Shown here: positions 1 through 11,146 of the stretch, in pieces | How the letters are laid out: every line of letters starts with the position of its first letter | Numbering within the stretch: position 1 is the first letter of the stretch | NCBI GenBank assembly: GCA_016214145.1 | Contig: JACRPA010000005.1 | Location: 372,001 to 436,000 of the forward strand | Reading direction: 5' to 3' | DNA length: 64,000 nucleotides | Source of the DNA: Rhodocyclales bacterium | Lineage (GTDB): Bacteria; Pseudomonadota; Gammaproteobacteria; Burkholderiales; Rhodocyclaceae | Program-made: the position numbers and the translations under genes | Notes under the pieces: generated by a model | Database searches by the model: none | What the model was told of the DNA's origin: nothing | What the model saw: only the letters and a program-made list of their open reading frames with translations

Positions 1-16
1 CGGCGACTTCGCGCTG

Positions 17-553
17 TTGCAGCAGGCAGGGCAGGAACACGGCTTCGGCGTCGAAGCGATGGAAACCCTGGTGCATGAAGGCGAGCGCGTCTCCAGTTCG
101 GCGGTGCGCGAGGCGCTCGATGCCGGTGATCTCGAGCACGCCGAGCGCCTGCTCGGGCGGCCCTACTGCATCGCCGGCCGCGTCATCCACGGCGAGAAGC
201 TCGGCCGCAAGCTCGGCTACGCCACCGCCAACATCCAGCTCAAGCGCCTGAAGGCGCCGCTGTCGGGCATCTTCGTCGTGACGGTGGACGGCATCGCCGG
301 GCGCCCGCTGGAAGGGGTGGCCAGCCTTGGTGTGCGGCCGACGGTGAGTTCGAGCGGCCTGCCGACGCTGGAGGTTTTCATCTTCGATTACCAGGGCGAC
401 CTCTACCGCGCGCACCTGCGGGTGAATTTTCTGCACAAGCTGCGCGACGAGGCGAAATTCGATTCACTCGAAGCACTGACGGCGCAGATCGCGCGCGACG
501 TTTCCGATGCAAAGGCGCACCACGCGGCGCTGCGCACACAGATGGCGAAATAA
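17..553 (+). CDS. ribF: Bifunctional riboflavin kinase/FAD synthetase, C-terminal part (5' end outside window)
   Basis: ORF with [28 protein letters not shown](I/V)FVV and [17 protein letters not shown] motifs of riboflavin kinase; followed by ileS-lspA as in many proteobacteria. Confidence 0.9.
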   Translation: MQQAGQEHGFGVEAMETLVHEGERVSSSAVREALDAGDLEHAERLLGRPYCIAGRVIHGEKLGRKLGYATANIQLKRLKAPLSGIFVVTVDGIAGRPLEGVASLGVRPTVSSSGLPTLEVFIFDYQGDLYRAHLRVNFLHKLRDEAKFDSLEALTAQIARDVSDAKAHHAALRTQMAK

Positions 554-554
554 A

Positions 555-3356
555 ATGGCTGACTACAGAAAAACCCTGAACCTTCCCGACACCCCCTTCC
601 CGATGAAGGGCGATCTCGCCAGGCGCGAACCGCAGTGGGTGGCCGACTGGCAGAGCCGCAGGCTGTACCAGAAGATCCGCAAGGCCTCCGCCGGACGGCC
701 GAGGTTTGTACTGCACGACGGCCCGCCCTATGCCAATGGCGACATCCACATCGGCCATGCCGTCAACAAGATCCTCAAGGACATCATCGTCCGCTCGAAG
801 ACCCTGGCCGGCTTCGACGCGCCCTACGTGCCGGGATGGGACTGCCACGGCCTGCCCATCGAGCACCAGATCGAGAAGCTGCACGGCAAGCACCTGCCGG
901 CCGACCAGGCGCGCGAGCTGTGCCGCGCCTTCGCTGCCGAGCAGGTCGAGCGGCAGAAGAAGGACTTCATCCGCCTCGGCGTGCTCGGCGAGTGGGACGA
1001 CCCCTATCTGACGATGGCCTTCCGCAACGAGGCCGACGAGATCCGCGCCCTCGGCGAGATTCACAAGCGCGGCTTCCTCTTCAAGGGCCTCAAGCCGGTG
1101 AACTGGTGCTTCGACTGCGGCTCGGCGCTGGCCGAGGCCGAGGTGGAGTACCAGGACAAGGAATCGCCGGCCATCGACGTGGCCTTTCCGCTCGCCGATG
1201 CCGAACGCGCCCGCGTGGCGCATGCCTTCGGCCTGCCGGCTCTGCCCGACGGCCCCTGCTATGCCGTCATCTGGACGACGACGCCGTGGACGATTCCCGG
1301 CAACCAGGCACTCAACCTGCACCCGGAGTTCACCTACGAACTGGTGCAGACGCCGCGCGGCCTGCTGCTGCTGGCGGCCGAACTGCGCGGCCAGGCGCTG
1401 GCGCGCTTCGGCCTGGAGGGCACTGTGCTCGGCGCCTGCCAGGGCGCGGCGCTGTCGCTGGTGAAGTTCCGCCACCCTTTCTACGACCGCGAATCGCCGG
1501 TGTATCTCGGCGACTACGTCACGCTGGATACCGGCACCGGCGTAGTGCACAGCGCGCCGGCCTACGGCCTGGAGGACTTCGAGTCCTGCAAACGCCACGG
1601 CATGCGCAACGAGGAGATCCTCACGCCGGTGCAGGGCGACGGCCGGTTCAGTGAAAGCCTGCCCTTCTTCGGCGGCCTCAACGTCTGGAAGGCCAACGCG
1701 GCGATCATCGAGAAGATCTGCGAGTCCGGCTGCCTCTTCGCCTCTGGGAAAATCACGCACAGCTACATGCACTGCTGGCGGCACAAGACGCCGATCATCT
1801 ACCGTGCCACGTCGCAATGGTTCGTCGGCATGGATCGCAAGCCCGTCGAGGGCCGCACCCTGCGCGAAACGGCCCTGGCCGCGGTCGAAGCGACGAAGTT
1901 CTTCCCCGACTGGGGCCAGGCGCGCCTGCACGCCATGATCGCCAACCGGCCCGACTGGTGCGTCTCGCGCCAGCGCAACTGGGGCGTGCCGATCCCCTTC
2001 TTCCTGCACAAGGAAACGGGCGAGCTGCATCCGCGCACGCCGGAGTTGCTCGAACAGGTGGCTCAGCGCGTCGAGCAGGAGGGCATCGATGCCTGGTTCA
2101 AACTCGATGCGGCCGAACTGCTGGGCGCCGAAGCGACACAGTACGACAAGATGCGCGACACGCTTGACGTCTGGTTCGATTCCGGCACGACGCACTGGAC
2201 GGTGCTGCGCGGCAGCCATCCCGACGGCAGCAAGTGGCCGGCGGATCTTTATCTCGAAGGTTCCGACCAGCATCGCGGCTGGTTCCACTCCTCGCTGCTG
2301 ACCGCCTGCGCGCTCGACGGCCGCGCGCCCTACGACGGCCTGCTCACGCACGGCTTCGTCGTGGACGGCCAGGGCCACAAGATGTCGAAGTCCAAGGGCA
2401 ACGTCATCGCGCCGCAGAAGGTCTCCGACACGCTGGGCGCCGAGGTGCTGCGCCTGTGGGTGGCGGCGACCGACTACTCGGGCGAGCTGTCGATCTCCGA
2501 CGAGATCCTCAAGCGCGTGGTCGAGTCCTACCGCCGCATCCGCAACACCCTGCGCTTCCTGCTCGCCAACACCGCCGACTTCGATCCGGTTCGGGACATG
2601 CTGCCGCTGGCCGACTGGCTGGAGATCGACCGCTATGCCCTGGCGCTGACGCGCCGGCTGCAGGAACAGGTGACGGCCGACTACGGTCGCTACGAGTTCC
2701 ACCGCGTCGTTCAGGCGCTGCAGGGTTTCTGCTCCGAGGAACTGGGCGCCTTTTATCTCGATATCCTCAAGGACCGCCTGTACACGGCCGGCGCGGATTC
2801 GAAGCCGCGCCGCGCGGCGCAGAGCGCGCTGTGGCACATCCTGCAGGCCATCGTTCGCCTGATGGCGCCGGTGCTGACGTTCACCGCCGAGGAGATATGG
2901 CAGTTGTTGATGAAGAACCCGGAGGACAGCGTGATGCTGGCCACCTGGCATGCGCTGCAGGAGCAAGAGGAAGAGTCAGTCCTCGTGACACGGTGGCAGC
3001 GGATCCGCGAGGTGCGCGCCGAGGTGTCGAAGGTGCTGGAAGCGCTGCGCGTCGCCGGCAGGATCGGATCGAGCTTGCAGGCCGAGGTGGAGATCCGCGC
3101 CGCCGGGGAGAAGCACGACCTGCTGGCCTCGCTCGGCAACGACCTGCGCCTGGTGCTGATCTGCTCGAAAGCCACGCTGGTCAAGGTCGACGACGCCGCG
3201 GCCGAGGGCGTCTCCGCCGTGCCCAGCCCGCATGCGAAATGCCCGCGCTGCTGGCACTGGCGCGAGGACGTCGGCGTGAATGCCGAACATCCCGAGCTGT
3301 GCGGCCGCTGCGATGCCAACCTGCACGGGGCCGGCGAGCCGCGCGCCCATGCCTAG
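555..3356 (+). CDS. ileS: Isoleucine--tRNA ligase
   Basis: HIGH-type [20 protein letters not shown]-terminal zinc-binding CPRCWHW...CGRC; ATG at 555 (ORF track starts upstream at 507). Confidence 0.97.
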   Translation: MADYRKTLNLPDTPFPMKGDLARREPQWVADWQSRRLYQKIRKASAGRPRFVLHDGPPYANGDIHIGHAVNKILKDIIVRSKTLAGFDAPYVPGWDCHGLPIEHQIEKLHGKHLPADQARELCRAFAAEQVERQKKDFIRLGVLGEWDDPYLTMAFRNEADEIRALGEIHKRGFLFKGLKPVNWCFDCGSALAEAEVEYQDKESPAIDVAFPLADAERARVAHAFGLPALPDGPCYAVIWTTTPWTIPGNQALNLHPEFTYELVQTPRGLLLLAAELRGQALARFGLEGTVLGACQGAALSLVKFRHPFYDRESPVYLGDYVTLDTGTGVVHSAPAYGLEDFESCKRHGMRNEEILTPVQGDGRFSESLPFFGGLNVWKANAAIIEKICESGCLFASGKITHSYMHCWRHKTPIIYRATSQWFVGMDRKPVEGRTLRETALAAVEATKFFPDWGQARLHAMIANRPDWCVSRQRNWGVPIPFFLHKETGELHPRTPELLEQVAQRVEQEGIDAWFKLDAAELLGAEATQYDKMRDTLDVWFDSGTTHWTVLRGSHPDGSKWPADLYLEGSDQHRGWFHSSLLTACALDGRAPYDGLLTHGFVVDGQGHKMSKSKGNVIAPQKVSDTLGAEVLRLWVAATDYSGELSISDEILKRVVESYRRIRNTLRFLLANTADFDPVRDMLPLADWLEIDRYALALTRRLQEQVTADYGRYEFHRVVQALQGFCSEELGAFYLDILKDRLYTAGADSKPRRAAQSALWHILQAIVRLMAPVLTFTAEEIWQLLMKNPEDSVMLATWHALQEQEEESVLVTRWQRIREVRAEVSKVLEALRVAGRIGSSLQAEVEIRAAGEKHDLLASLGNDLRLVLICSKATLVKVDDAAAEGVSAVPSPHAKCPRCWHWREDVGVNAEHPELCGRCDANLHGAGEPRAHA

Positions 3357-3825
3357 GTTCGCTTTCTGGCTGGGCCTGTCTGCGCTGGTCATCGTCCTCG
3401 ACCAGCTGGCGAAGCTATGGGTTCTGGCCGCGCTGCAGCTCGGCGAGCGCATCGAGGTGACGACGTTCTTCAACCTGGTCCTCGTCTTCAACCGGGGCGC
3501 CGCCTTCAGTTTTCTCTCGGACGCCGGCGGCTGGCAGCGCTGGTTCTTCGTCGTCCTTGCGCTCGCCGTGTCCGGGTGGTTGACTTTTCTGATTCGCCAG
3601 CATGCCGCCGAGCGCCTGCTGCCGCTGGCGGCGGCGCTGATTCTCGGCGGCGCGCTGGGCAACGTCATCGACCGCGTCCGCTTTGGCGCGGTGGCGGATT
3701 TCCTCGACGTGCACGCCGCCGGCTGGCACTGGCCGGCCTTCAACGTCGCCGACTCGGCGATCACGGTTGGCGTGGCGCTGCTCGTCTGGCAGCAGCTCTT
3801 TTTCGCCCAGAAGGACAAGAAATGA
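3349..3825 (+). CDS. lspA: Lipoprotein signal peptidase
   Basis: [44 protein letters not shown] motifs; ATG at 3349 overlaps ileS end. Confidence 0.96.
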   Translation: MPRFAFWLGLSALVIVLDQLAKLWVLAALQLGERIEVTTFFNLVLVFNRGAAFSFLSDAGGWQRWFFVVLALAVSGWLTFLIRQHAAERLLPLAAALILGGALGNVIDRVRFGAVADFLDVHAAGWHWPAFNVADSAITVGVALLVWQQLFFAQKDKK

Positions 3826-4253
3826 CTGCAGTCGTCCGGGAAGACAGCCTGCTCACGCTGCATTACCGCCTGGCGCTGGCCGACGACACCGAACTGGTGA
3901 GCACCTTCGGCGCCCAGCCGGCCACGCTGCAACTGGGCAGCGGCGAGCTGGCGCCGGTGCTGGAGCGCTGCCTGATCGACCTGCCGGTCGGCGAGCGCAC
4001 GGTATTCCTGCTCGAAGCGGAGCAGGCCTTCGGGCCGCACAACCCGCAACTGATGCAGCGCTTTGCCCGCAGCGAACTGCCCAACCCCGGGGAACTCCGC
4101 GAGATGGCGCTCATCGAATTCAAGGCGCCCAACGGCGCCACCTACACCGGCCTGGTGCGCGAACTGACGGAGGAGGGCGCGTTGATCGACTTCAACCACC
4201 CCCTTGCCGGCAAGGCCATCCGCTTCGAAGTGGACGTGATCGGAATACTGTAG
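3822..4253 (+). CDS. fkpB: FKBP-type peptidyl-prolyl cis-trans isomerase (SlpA/FkpB-like)
   Basis: [29 protein letters not shown]... SlpA-like; ATGA overlap with lspA; followed by ispH as in the common lspA-fkpB-ispH order. Confidence 0.88.
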   Translation: MTAVVREDSLLTLHYRLALADDTELVSTFGAQPATLQLGSGELAPVLERCLIDLPVGERTVFLLEAEQAFGPHNPQLMQRFARSELPNPGELREMALIEFKAPNGATYTGLVRELTEEGALIDFNHPLAGKAIRFEVDVIGIL

Positions 4254-4312
4254 GTCGGCCTTCAGGCCGACAGACAGCTGGCGCCCAAGTCGGGCTGAAG
4301 CCCGACCTACAG
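4251..4312. repeat. REP-like element, copy A: TAGGTCGGCCTTCAGGCCGA...TCGGGCTGAAGCCCGACCTACAG
   Basis: Two small palindromes bounded by inverted TAGGTCGG/CCGACCTA; same unit at 14866, 35470 and 45060; begins with the TAG stop codon of fkpB. Confidence 0.85.
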
Positions 4313-4333
4313 CGGGCATGACGGAGCAGTCAA

Positions 4334-5266
4334 ATGGACATTCTTCTCGCCAATCCGCGCGGCTTTTGCGCCGGCGTCGAGCGCGCCATCGAGATCGTCG
4401 AGCGGGCGCTGGCGCTGTATGGCGCGCCGATCTACGTGCGGCACGAAGTGGTGCACAACCGCTTCGTCGTCGACGACCTGCGCGCAAAGGGCGCGGTGTT
4501 CGTCGAGGAGCTCGACGAGGTGCCGGACGGCGCCACGGTGATCTTCAGCGCCCACGGCGTATCGCAGGCGGTGCGGCTGGAGGCCGGTCGGCGCGGCCTG
4601 CGCGTGCTCGACGCCACCTGTCCGCTGGTGACCAAGGTGCATCTCGAAGTCTCGCGCATGCACGATGCCGGGCGCGAGGTCGTCATGATCGGCCACCGCG
4701 GCCACCCGGAAGTCGAGGGTACGATGGGGCAGTCGCAGGGCGGCATGCACCTCGTCGAGAGCGTCGGGGATGTGGTGAAGCTGGATGTGAAGGACGAGAA
4801 TGCCCTGGCTTACGTGACGCAGACAACCTTGTCCGTCGACGATGCGGCGGCCATCGTGGAGGCGCTGAAGCGCCGCTTCCCCGCCATTGTCGGGCCGAAG
4901 AAGGACGACATCTGCTACGCCACGCAGAATCGCCAGGATGCCGTGAAGCAGATGGCCGGGCGTTGCGACCTGGTCATCGTCGTCGGCTCGCCGAACAGCT
5001 CGAACTCCAACCGCCTGCGCGAAGTGGCGAAGAATCGCGGCGTCGAAGCCTACCTGGTGGACGGCGCCGATGAAATCCGGCCGGAATGGCTGTCCGGCAA
5101 GCGGCATGTCGGCGTCACGGCCGGCGCCTCGGCGCCGGAAGTGCTGGTGCAGCAGGTGATCGGAAGGCTGGAAACCCTCGGGGCCGGCAAGGTGCTTCAC
5201 CTGGATGGCAACCCGGAGAACGTGGTTTTTTCGCTGCCCAAGGAGTTGCAGAAGGCTGACCGTTAA
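4334..5266 (+). CDS. ispH: 4-hydroxy-3-methylbut-2-enyl diphosphate reductase
   Basis: [66 protein letters not shown] motifs. Confidence 0.97.
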   Translation: MDILLANPRGFCAGVERAIEIVERALALYGAPIYVRHEVVHNRFVVDDLRAKGAVFVEELDEVPDGATVIFSAHGVSQAVRLEAGRRGLRVLDATCPLVTKVHLEVSRMHDAGREVVMIGHRGHPEVEGTMGQSQGGMHLVESVGDVVKLDVKDENALAYVTQTTLSVDDAAAIVEALKRRFPAIVGPKKDDICYATQNRQDAVKQMAGRCDLVIVVGSPNSSNSNRLREVAKNRGVEAYLVDGADEIRPEWLSGKRHVGVTAGASAPEVLVQQVIGRLETLGAGKVLHLDGNPENVVFSLPKELQKADR

Positions 5267-5856
5267 CGCGCCGGCAGCATCGCGCCGGACGGAGGCGGGA
5301 CGTTGCCGCCTTCGAAGGTGATCTCTACGAACATCTGGCTTTTCACGGGTGTTTCGCCGCGCAGGCCGGGCTGGAATTTCGCTTGGGCGAAAGCCAGTCG
5401 CGCCAGGGCTTCCAGTTCCCCCGGCACATCCGCCGTCTCCACGATGATCTTGTCCACATCGCCCGCTTCGCTGATCAGCAGGCGCAGCACCACATGGTTT
5501 TTCGCAACGAGCGGCGCATTCTCCGGGTAGTCGAGCGGCACGGGTGCGGCCGCCTGCGGCTTCCGGCTCAATTCCTGGGGCGGGAAGTAGTAGGGCCCTG
5601 GCAGGGAGACAATTCCTTCGGGCAGGGAGACGGATGCGCCGCCTGCCGCATCGGGACCCAGGCCGGCGGATTCGTTTCCCAGGGAGGCCATTCGCGCGTC
5701 GAGGAAAACCACGCGAAGCGGCGCCTGATGCCTTGCGATCCGGGCCCCGCCGGAGAGAGGCGCCCCGTAGTAGGCATCCATCAGGGCAAGGCCGCCGGCG
5801 TGGAGCGCCAGCGACGTCATCAGGGGAGCCAGGAGGGAGGACGTGTTTCTCAGCAT
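5263..5856 (-). CDS. Energy-transducer TonB family-like protein
   Basis: N-terminal hydrophobic segment, [31 protein letters not shown]...[32 protein letters not shown] resembles a TonB C-terminal domain. Confidence 0.6.
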   Translation of the reverse strand: MLRNTSSLLAPLMTSLALHAGGLALMDAYYGAPLSGGARIARHQAPLRVVFLDARMASLGNESAGLGPDAAGGASVSLPEGIVSLPGPYYFPPQELSRKPQAAAPVPLDYPENAPLVAKNHVVLRLLISEAGDVDKIIVETADVPGELEALARLAFAQAKFQPGLRGETPVKSQMFVEITFEGGNVPPPSGAMLPAR

Positions 5857-5893
5857 GGAGGCAGCAACCTGCTTGCGCGACGGCCGCCGAAAA

Positions 5894-5925
5894 CAGGGCG
5901 GGCCGGATGTCTCCGGCCCGCCCTG
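5894..5925 (-). terminator. Intrinsic terminator-like hairpin downstream of pilY1
   Basis: Perfect 14-bp arms cagggcgggccgga/tccggcccgccctg with 4-nt loop; followed on the minus strand by TTTT. Confidence 0.75.
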
Positions 5926-5932
5926 CTGAAGC

Positions 5933-8900
5933 TTATTGCGTGATTTCGCGCCAGGAGACGCGCCTTACCTTGCCGCTTGAGCTTCCCGTTACGCCACTGG
6001 TCGTCTTCTCGCCGCCGGCGAAGGTGGTCACCACCTTGAGGGCGCCGCTCGGCAGGCGGATCACGATGAAGCCCACCACGATCGAGTTGCCGAGCTTCGT
6101 GCCGACCTGCTGGTTCGGCGAGGCCAGGAGATAGCTGCCGGTGCAGTAGTTGAACTCGTACTTGTAGCTGCTGCCGCCGGTGGTGCAGGCCGTGATGTCG
6201 GACGGTTGGTTGGTGATCACCAGCAGGTTGCCGAAGATCAGGGCCGGGTCGAGGTTAACCCGTTCGCCGCTGTTCTGGTCGAAATCGACATACCAGCCGG
6301 GGGTGGCGGCCAGATCGACCGGGTTGTTGCTGACTGTGTAGCCACCGCCGCCCAGCGGCGAGAACGACTGCTGCACGGCCGAGGTGGTACGGAAGACACC
6401 GTACGTAGCCGTGCTGTCCTTGACGCCGTACATGGACTGCCGCTGGGTGTTGGTCAGGTCGCTGACGCCCAGGTACCTTCCGGTCCCGGCAAAGACCATA
6501 ATGGTGTTGTCGCACTTGCCGAGTTCCGGCCGGCTGGTGATGGGCTGCGCCACACCGAGATAGTCGGTCACCGCGGCGAGCTGCGTTACCGTGGCGGTGG
6601 CCATGTCGAGGCGCCACAGATTGCCGAGGAGATCGCCGCCATAGACGGTTTCCACGGTGTTGTCGGTCTGGGCGTTCTGCGCCAGGCCGGTAATCCGGGC
6701 CAGCCCGCTCGGCGTGGTGGTGTCGCCGACCAGGGTGCTGACCTTGTTCAGCAGCGTGCCGTCGGCGGCATCGACGACATAGAAATACCCTTTGCCGTCG
6801 CCCGGGCTGACGTTGTTGTAGCCGGAGGTGAAGACCACCACCCACTTGCCGTCGGACTGGCGCTTGGTGATGATCGGGTTGCCGTAGGTATAGCCGAGAT
6901 CGGCATCGGCGAGGTTGCACAGCGCCGCGTCCGCGCAGAACTCCCACAGTATGACCGGATCGGTCGGGTCGGTGATGTCCAGCGCGTAGTAGCCGCGCCC
7001 GCCTTTGTTCAGGCCGCCGACCAGGATGGTGCGCCAGGCGCCGTTGATGTAGACGTCGCCGGCTTCCGGGCTGCCGTCGACGTAATAGCGGTGGTTGTTC
7101 TGGTAGTTGGTGTCCGCCAGCTTGTAGAGCTCGGGATAGATCATGCGCGGGATGTAAGCCCACAACTCCTCGCCGGTCGACGCGTTCAGCGCATGCATCA
7201 TGCCGTCGTTGGCCGCGACATACACCATGGCTTGCCGCGTCGCTTGGGCGGACTTGAAGGCGGCATAGCCGATATCGCCGTAGTTGCGGCGCGGGTTGCG
7301 CACGTAGGCCGGCTTGGCGCTGGCGATGTCGCCCAGCACGTGCTCCCGGTCGCGGTAGAGGGGCGGCACGGTGATCTCCATCTCCTTCCGGCCGCGGAGG
7401 TACTCCACCATCTTCTGGCCGTTGTTGGCCTGCGCCCTCTCGGCGGCGCTGAGCGATGCGCACTGCGACATCTGCGAGGCGCCGGTGCACTTGTTGTCGA
7501 AATAGGCGCGCTCGGCGGCGGTCAGGTCCGCCCAGGTGAAGGCCTTGCGCGTCGGCGTCGCGGTTGCGGCATCCATAGTGTAGAGGGTGCGGCTGTCGGA
7601 GGTGTTTTGCACCTTGTCGTCGAGCAGCGCCTGGGCTTCCCAGGTGACGGTGGGCAGCAGGTTCCCCGTCGCCGTGTCGATCTTCTGCGCGACCAGCTCG
7701 CCGTCCCACTTCACGGTGCGGAAGGTGGCGCTGAATATGTCGTTGTCGTCCTGGGTGACGTTCGGCGTGCTGGTGGCCGAGGCCGAGGCCGCCGCGTTCC
7801 TCACCTTCAGGTTGGTCAGGGCGTCGGCCAGGCCACGCGCCATGGATTCCGGGTCCTTGGCGCTGAAGTAGCTGCCGTGGCCGTTGACCGCGGCGTGCCA
7901 CAGGTCGTCCACCGCCGTTTCGGTGTCTGCCGCCGGCACGGGCCAGTTGCAGACAGTGCCGGCAGTCTGCCAGCTGCAGTCGGAGGCCGAAGCCGTGGCG
8001 CCCGTCTTGATCTTGTAGAAATCGCCCGAGGCGGCAGTCGCATAGCCCTCCTGGAAGGTCATGACGCCGTCCACGCCGAGACCGATGGTGAAGGTGGTCA
8101 TGTGCTGGGCGGGATTCGGATCGTTGGTCGAGGTCGGCACATTGTTGTCCATCGACGGCCGCAGGTCGCGCTTGTAGTAGTACATGGCGACGTCGGCCAG
8201 CGAATTGGCGGAGCCGCCGCCCAGGTTGCCGTCGTAGCAACCGATATTGCGGTTGCAGAACGGCGCGCTCTGGGCATTGCCGCCGCTATCCACGTTGTCT
8301 TGGTCGCCGTAGCCGGTGAAGCTCTGGTTCCAGTAGCCGTCCGTGGTCAGGATGGTGAAGTTCTGCTGGCAGGAATACTCGACGGGATCCGGTGCGCCCG
8401 ACAGCGTGCCTTCGTACAGCTTGCCCATGCGGTCCAGCGCGCTGCGCAGCGGTGTCGAGCCGCTGGGGGTCTGCGCGTAGAGCTTGGTATACCAAGTCTG
8501 CTTCTGGGTCGAGTCGAGATCGGCCAGGGCCAGCCAGCGCGTGCCGCTGGTGCCGGAGAAAGTGGTGTTGTTGATGGTGGTGAATCCCAGCCGGTAATCC
8601 GTGTTCAGCGGCAGGAAGGCCTGGCCGACCGAGGTCTTCATCATCTGCATGCGCGTCCGGTAGTAGGCATACCAGTTGGCGTAGTTCGTCATTTCCTCCT
8701 CGTAGGTGCAGGAGCTCGCATCGGCGATGCAGTCGCTGCGGTTGGCCCCGCGCGGGTATACGCTGCCCGGCGCGATATCCACGCGCGCGAAGGCGCTGAC
8801 CGAGCCGATGGAGGTGATGTTGGTGGGGATGAACCGTGACACGCCGCCGGCGAACTTGAGGGAGGTCAGGGAGATGCCGCCGCCGCCGGAGGTCGTGATG

Positions 8901-10504
8901 TTGAATGCGTAGCCGTTGGCGATGGCGCCGGGCGCAGAAGGCGGCGCGGGCGGATAAACACAGATCTTGTTGGCGGCGTTGCAGTTCGTCCCCGCCACAT
9001 TGGTTGCCGCGGTGTACTCCCACGGTGTGGTGTTGAGGTAGGTGTTGATGCGGGCGGCGATGGCGTTGGCGGCGGCTGTCCGGTTGGCGGTGCTGTTGTT
9101 GCCGAAGTTGGCCAGGCCGCCGTTCTGGATTTCCACGCCGTTAACCGTGATGCTGGTGGTCTTGCTGCCGCCGCTGCCGGAATGGCCGACGGTGATGACG
9201 CCGTAGGGCCGTGTTATATGCGTGGACGGGGCGGTGACCGTCATAGGGGGGTAGGAGGCCGCTGCCACGGCGGGATATACGGCCACCGTGTCTGTCGGTA
9301 GGCTGACCCCGATCGGACCCAGGCAGGCCGCGCCCGCGCAGGCAAGATATTCCGGCGCGGAAATCCTGGTGTTGATCGATGCGGCCAGCAGCGTCGCGAG
9401 CGCGGCGCGATCACCGGGTGTCGAAGTGCCACCTGGAGCCACCACCGCAGCGTTGGTGATGACAACGGCACCGACCTTCACGTCGCTGATCGAGACCGAG
9501 TCCGTGGAACCCGAGTTGTCGATTTTGATGGTGCCATAGGGGGTTGCGCTTTGCGCAAAGGTCGCAAAGCGCGCGTACTGGAATGCGCCCGACTTCTTGG
9601 CCCGGCAGGTGCCGGTATTCGGCTGATTATTGTTCGGTCCCGGTCCCGCTATATTGTAGGTCCTGTTGGCTTCTGTTGCGGAATTGCACCATCTCACTTT
9701 CGCCGGAAACCAGCCTGCCGGTGGCGTTGCCCCCTTCTGGAGGTACGTGCAGTTATTCAGGCTCGCGTCCGAGCAGTACTCGGCCGCCGCGATGCTGAAG
9801 TAATAGGGTGGACCGAAGTCGTAACGGTTGTTGTTCGCTCCACCGTCATAATTGTAACGGTAGGTGCCGCCCGCGCCTTCCGGAAAGGCATAATCGCCCG
9901 TGTTGTTGACGCAGGTGGTTCCCGCGGCATCGTTGCACCATTTGCGCGACGGGACGGCGAGGGTGAGGTCCACGCTGGTGGCCGCTCCTTCCAGCTGGTT
10001 CAGGTTCTGCTGGTTGAACCCGTCGGTCAATACCGAGGTCCACCCGGTGGTGTTGGCACTGGTCTGGTTTGTGTAGCTGCTGCCCAGATAATCGATCGGA
10101 GGGGTATATGAAATCTCGGGGTTGTAGTACTGCTTGTTGAAGTCGGCGCTCATGTAGGGCGGGTCGCCCAGTACGCACAGGTCGCGGTTGGCATTGCTGT
10201 CGGTAATGGTGCTGCCGGGCGTGATCCGTACCGTGGTGTCCAGGCTGTTTCGGCAATGCATGTCGCTCGTGGCCGGGGCGCCCCAGCGCTCGCTGACGTA
10301 GTCGGGGGTGTATTGCTGCATCATGGAGCCGGAGTCGTCCAGCAGGAACATGATATTGGGCTTGACCGCCGCGGTGCCGGAGACGTTGGCCAGCGGGTTA
10401 TTCGACAGGTCGGTCGTGGCGGCGTAGCCCAGCGTGCTGGTCGCCACATGCAGTGCGGCAACGAGCTGGGCGAGGATTCGTGTTCGGTTGGTCATGCGAT
10501 TCAT
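5933..10504 (-). CDS. pilY1: Type IV pilus assembly/adhesion protein PilY1
   Basis: 1523 aa; N-terminal MIDAS-like FLLDDSGSM, C-terminal beta-propeller (YVAANDGMMHALNASTGEELWAYIPR, RGYYALDITDP); in minor pilin cluster. Confidence 0.93.
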   Translation of the reverse strand: MNRMTNRTRILAQLVAALHVATSTLGYAATTDLSNNPLANVSGTAAVKPNIMFLLDDSGSMMQQYTPDYVSERWGAPATSDMHCRNSLDTTVRITPGSTITDSNANRDLCVLGDPPYMSADFNKQYYNPEISYTPPIDYLGSSYTNQTSANTTGWTSVLTDGFNQQNLNQLEGAATSVDLTLAVPSRKWCNDAAGTTCVNNTGDYAFPEGAGGTYRYNYDGGANNNRYDFGPPYYFSIAAAEYCSDASLNNCTYLQKGATPPAGWFPAKVRWCNSATEANRTYNIAGPGPNNNQPNTGTCRAKKSGAFQYARFATFAQSATPYGTIKIDNSGSTDSVSISDVKVGAVVITNAAVVAPGGTSTPGDRAALATLLAASINTRISAPEYLACAGAACLGPIGVSLPTDTVAVYPAVAAASYPPMTVTAPSTHITRPYGVITVGHSGSGGSKTTSITVNGVEIQNGGLANFGNNSTANRTAAANAIAARINTYLNTTPWEYTAATNVAGTNCNAANKICVYPPAPPSAPGAIANGYAFNITTSGGGGISLTSLKFAGGVSRFIPTNITSIGSVSAFARVDIAPGSVYPRGANRSDCIADASSCTYEEEMTNYANWYAYYRTRMQMMKTSVGQAFLPLNTDYRLGFTTINNTTFSGTSGTRWLALADLDSTQKQTWYTKLYAQTPSGSTPLRSALDRMGKLYEGTLSGAPDPVEYSCQQNFTILTTDGYWNQSFTGYGDQDNVDSGGNAQSAPFCNRNIGCYDGNLGGGSANSLADVAMYYYKRDLRPSMDNNVPTSTNDPNPAQHMTTFTIGLGVDGVMTFQEGYATAASGDFYKIKTGATASASDCSWQTAGTVCNWPVPAADTETAVDDLWHAAVNGHGSYFSAKDPESMARGLADALTNLKVRNAAASASATSTPNVTQDDNDIFSATFRTVKWDGELVAQKIDTATGNLLPTVTWEAQALLDDKVQNTSDSRTLYTMDAATATPTRKAFTWADLTAAERAYFDNKCTGASQMSQCASLSAAERAQANNGQKMVEYLRGRKEMEITVPPLYRDREHVLGDIASAKPAYVRNPRRNYGDIGYAAFKSAQATRQAMVYVAANDGMMHALNASTGEELWAYIPRMIYPELYKLADTNYQNNHRYYVDGSPEAGDVYINGAWRTILVGGLNKGGRGYYALDITDPTDPVILWEFCADAALCNLADADLGYTYGNPIITKRQSDGKWVVVFTSGYNNVSPGDGKGYFYVVDAADGTLLNKVSTLVGDTTTPSGLARITGLAQNAQTDNTVETVYGGDLLGNLWRLDMATATVTQLAAVTDYLGVAQPITSRPELGKCDNTIMVFAGTGRYLGVSDLTNTQRQSMYGVKDSTATYGVFRTTSAVQQSFSPLGGGGYTVSNNPVDLAATPGWYVDFDQNSGERVNLDPALIFGNLLVITNQPSDITACTTGGSSYKYEFNYCTGSYLLASPNQQVGTKLGNSIVVGFIVIRLPSGALKVVTTFAGGEKTTSGVTGSSSGKVRRVSWREITQ

Positions 10505-10540
10505 CGCAATTCTCCTGTTGAGTCTTTCTGTGGCGCCGGA

Positions 10541-11146
10541 TCAGGTGACCGGAACCAGCATCAGCGTCTGGATGTAGCTGGTGCTGTTGCGCGGGCCGAC
10601 GACCTTGGCCGTGACGCGGAAATAGATGTAGGTGATGCCGATGAAGGCGGGAGCGTCGCTGGCCAGGCTGCCGCCGACATTGCTGTTGTTGGAACTGGTG
10701 TAGCTGGCGCACTGGTTGGCGCCTTCGTTGTAGGCCAGGCCGGGCTGGGTGCACAGGCGATGGATGATGTAGGTGGCGGTGTTGCCGCCCGTATCCTGCG
10801 CGACGCTGACGGTGCCGGAACCCGGCCAGCTGGTCACGGGATCCCAGCTGGGGTCGTTGGCATGCTGGGAAGAGTAGTAGCCCGCCCCCGTATTGGTGCT
10901 GTTGAGGTCGACCGGTGCATTGGCGGCTTTGTCCTGCAGCCAGACGTAGGCCGCCCGCACGCCCTCGTCGCCGGCGTGCACGGTGCGCTGCTTGTAGGTC
11001 AGGTTGCCGGCGACCATGGTGGCGGTATCGACGGCGCGGAAGAGGGCTATCGCGGCCAGGATCATGGCGACCAGCATGATGAGCGCGATGGGCAGGGCGA
11101 TGCCGTCCTGGCCAGGATGCAAGCGGAATCTGTTGGACTGGATCAC
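10541..11146 (-). CDS. pilX: Type IV pilus assembly protein PilX
   Basis: GIALPIALIMLVAMILAAIALFRAVDTATMVAGNLTYKQ; GTG at 11146 overlaps the end of pilW. Confidence 0.82.
   Translation of the reverse strand: MIQSNRFRLHPGQDGIALPIALIMLVAMILAAIALFRAVDTATMVAGNLTYKQRTVHAGDEGVRAAYVWLQDKAANAPVDLNSTNTGAGYYSSQHANDPSWDPVTSWPGSGTVSVAQDTGGNTATYIIHRLCTQPGLAYNEGANQCASYTSSNNSNVGGSLASDAPAFIGITYIYFRVTAKVVGPRNSTSYIQTLMLVPVT

Noticed and set aside
378-2966. 862-aa minus-strand ORF opposite ileS
   Set aside because: Antisense shadow ORF of a GC-rich gene; composition is low-complexity R/A/H/Q and ileS is certain.
6206-8839. 877-aa plus-strand ORF opposite pilY1
   Set aside because: Same GC-skewed antisense artefact; pilY1 has clear domains.
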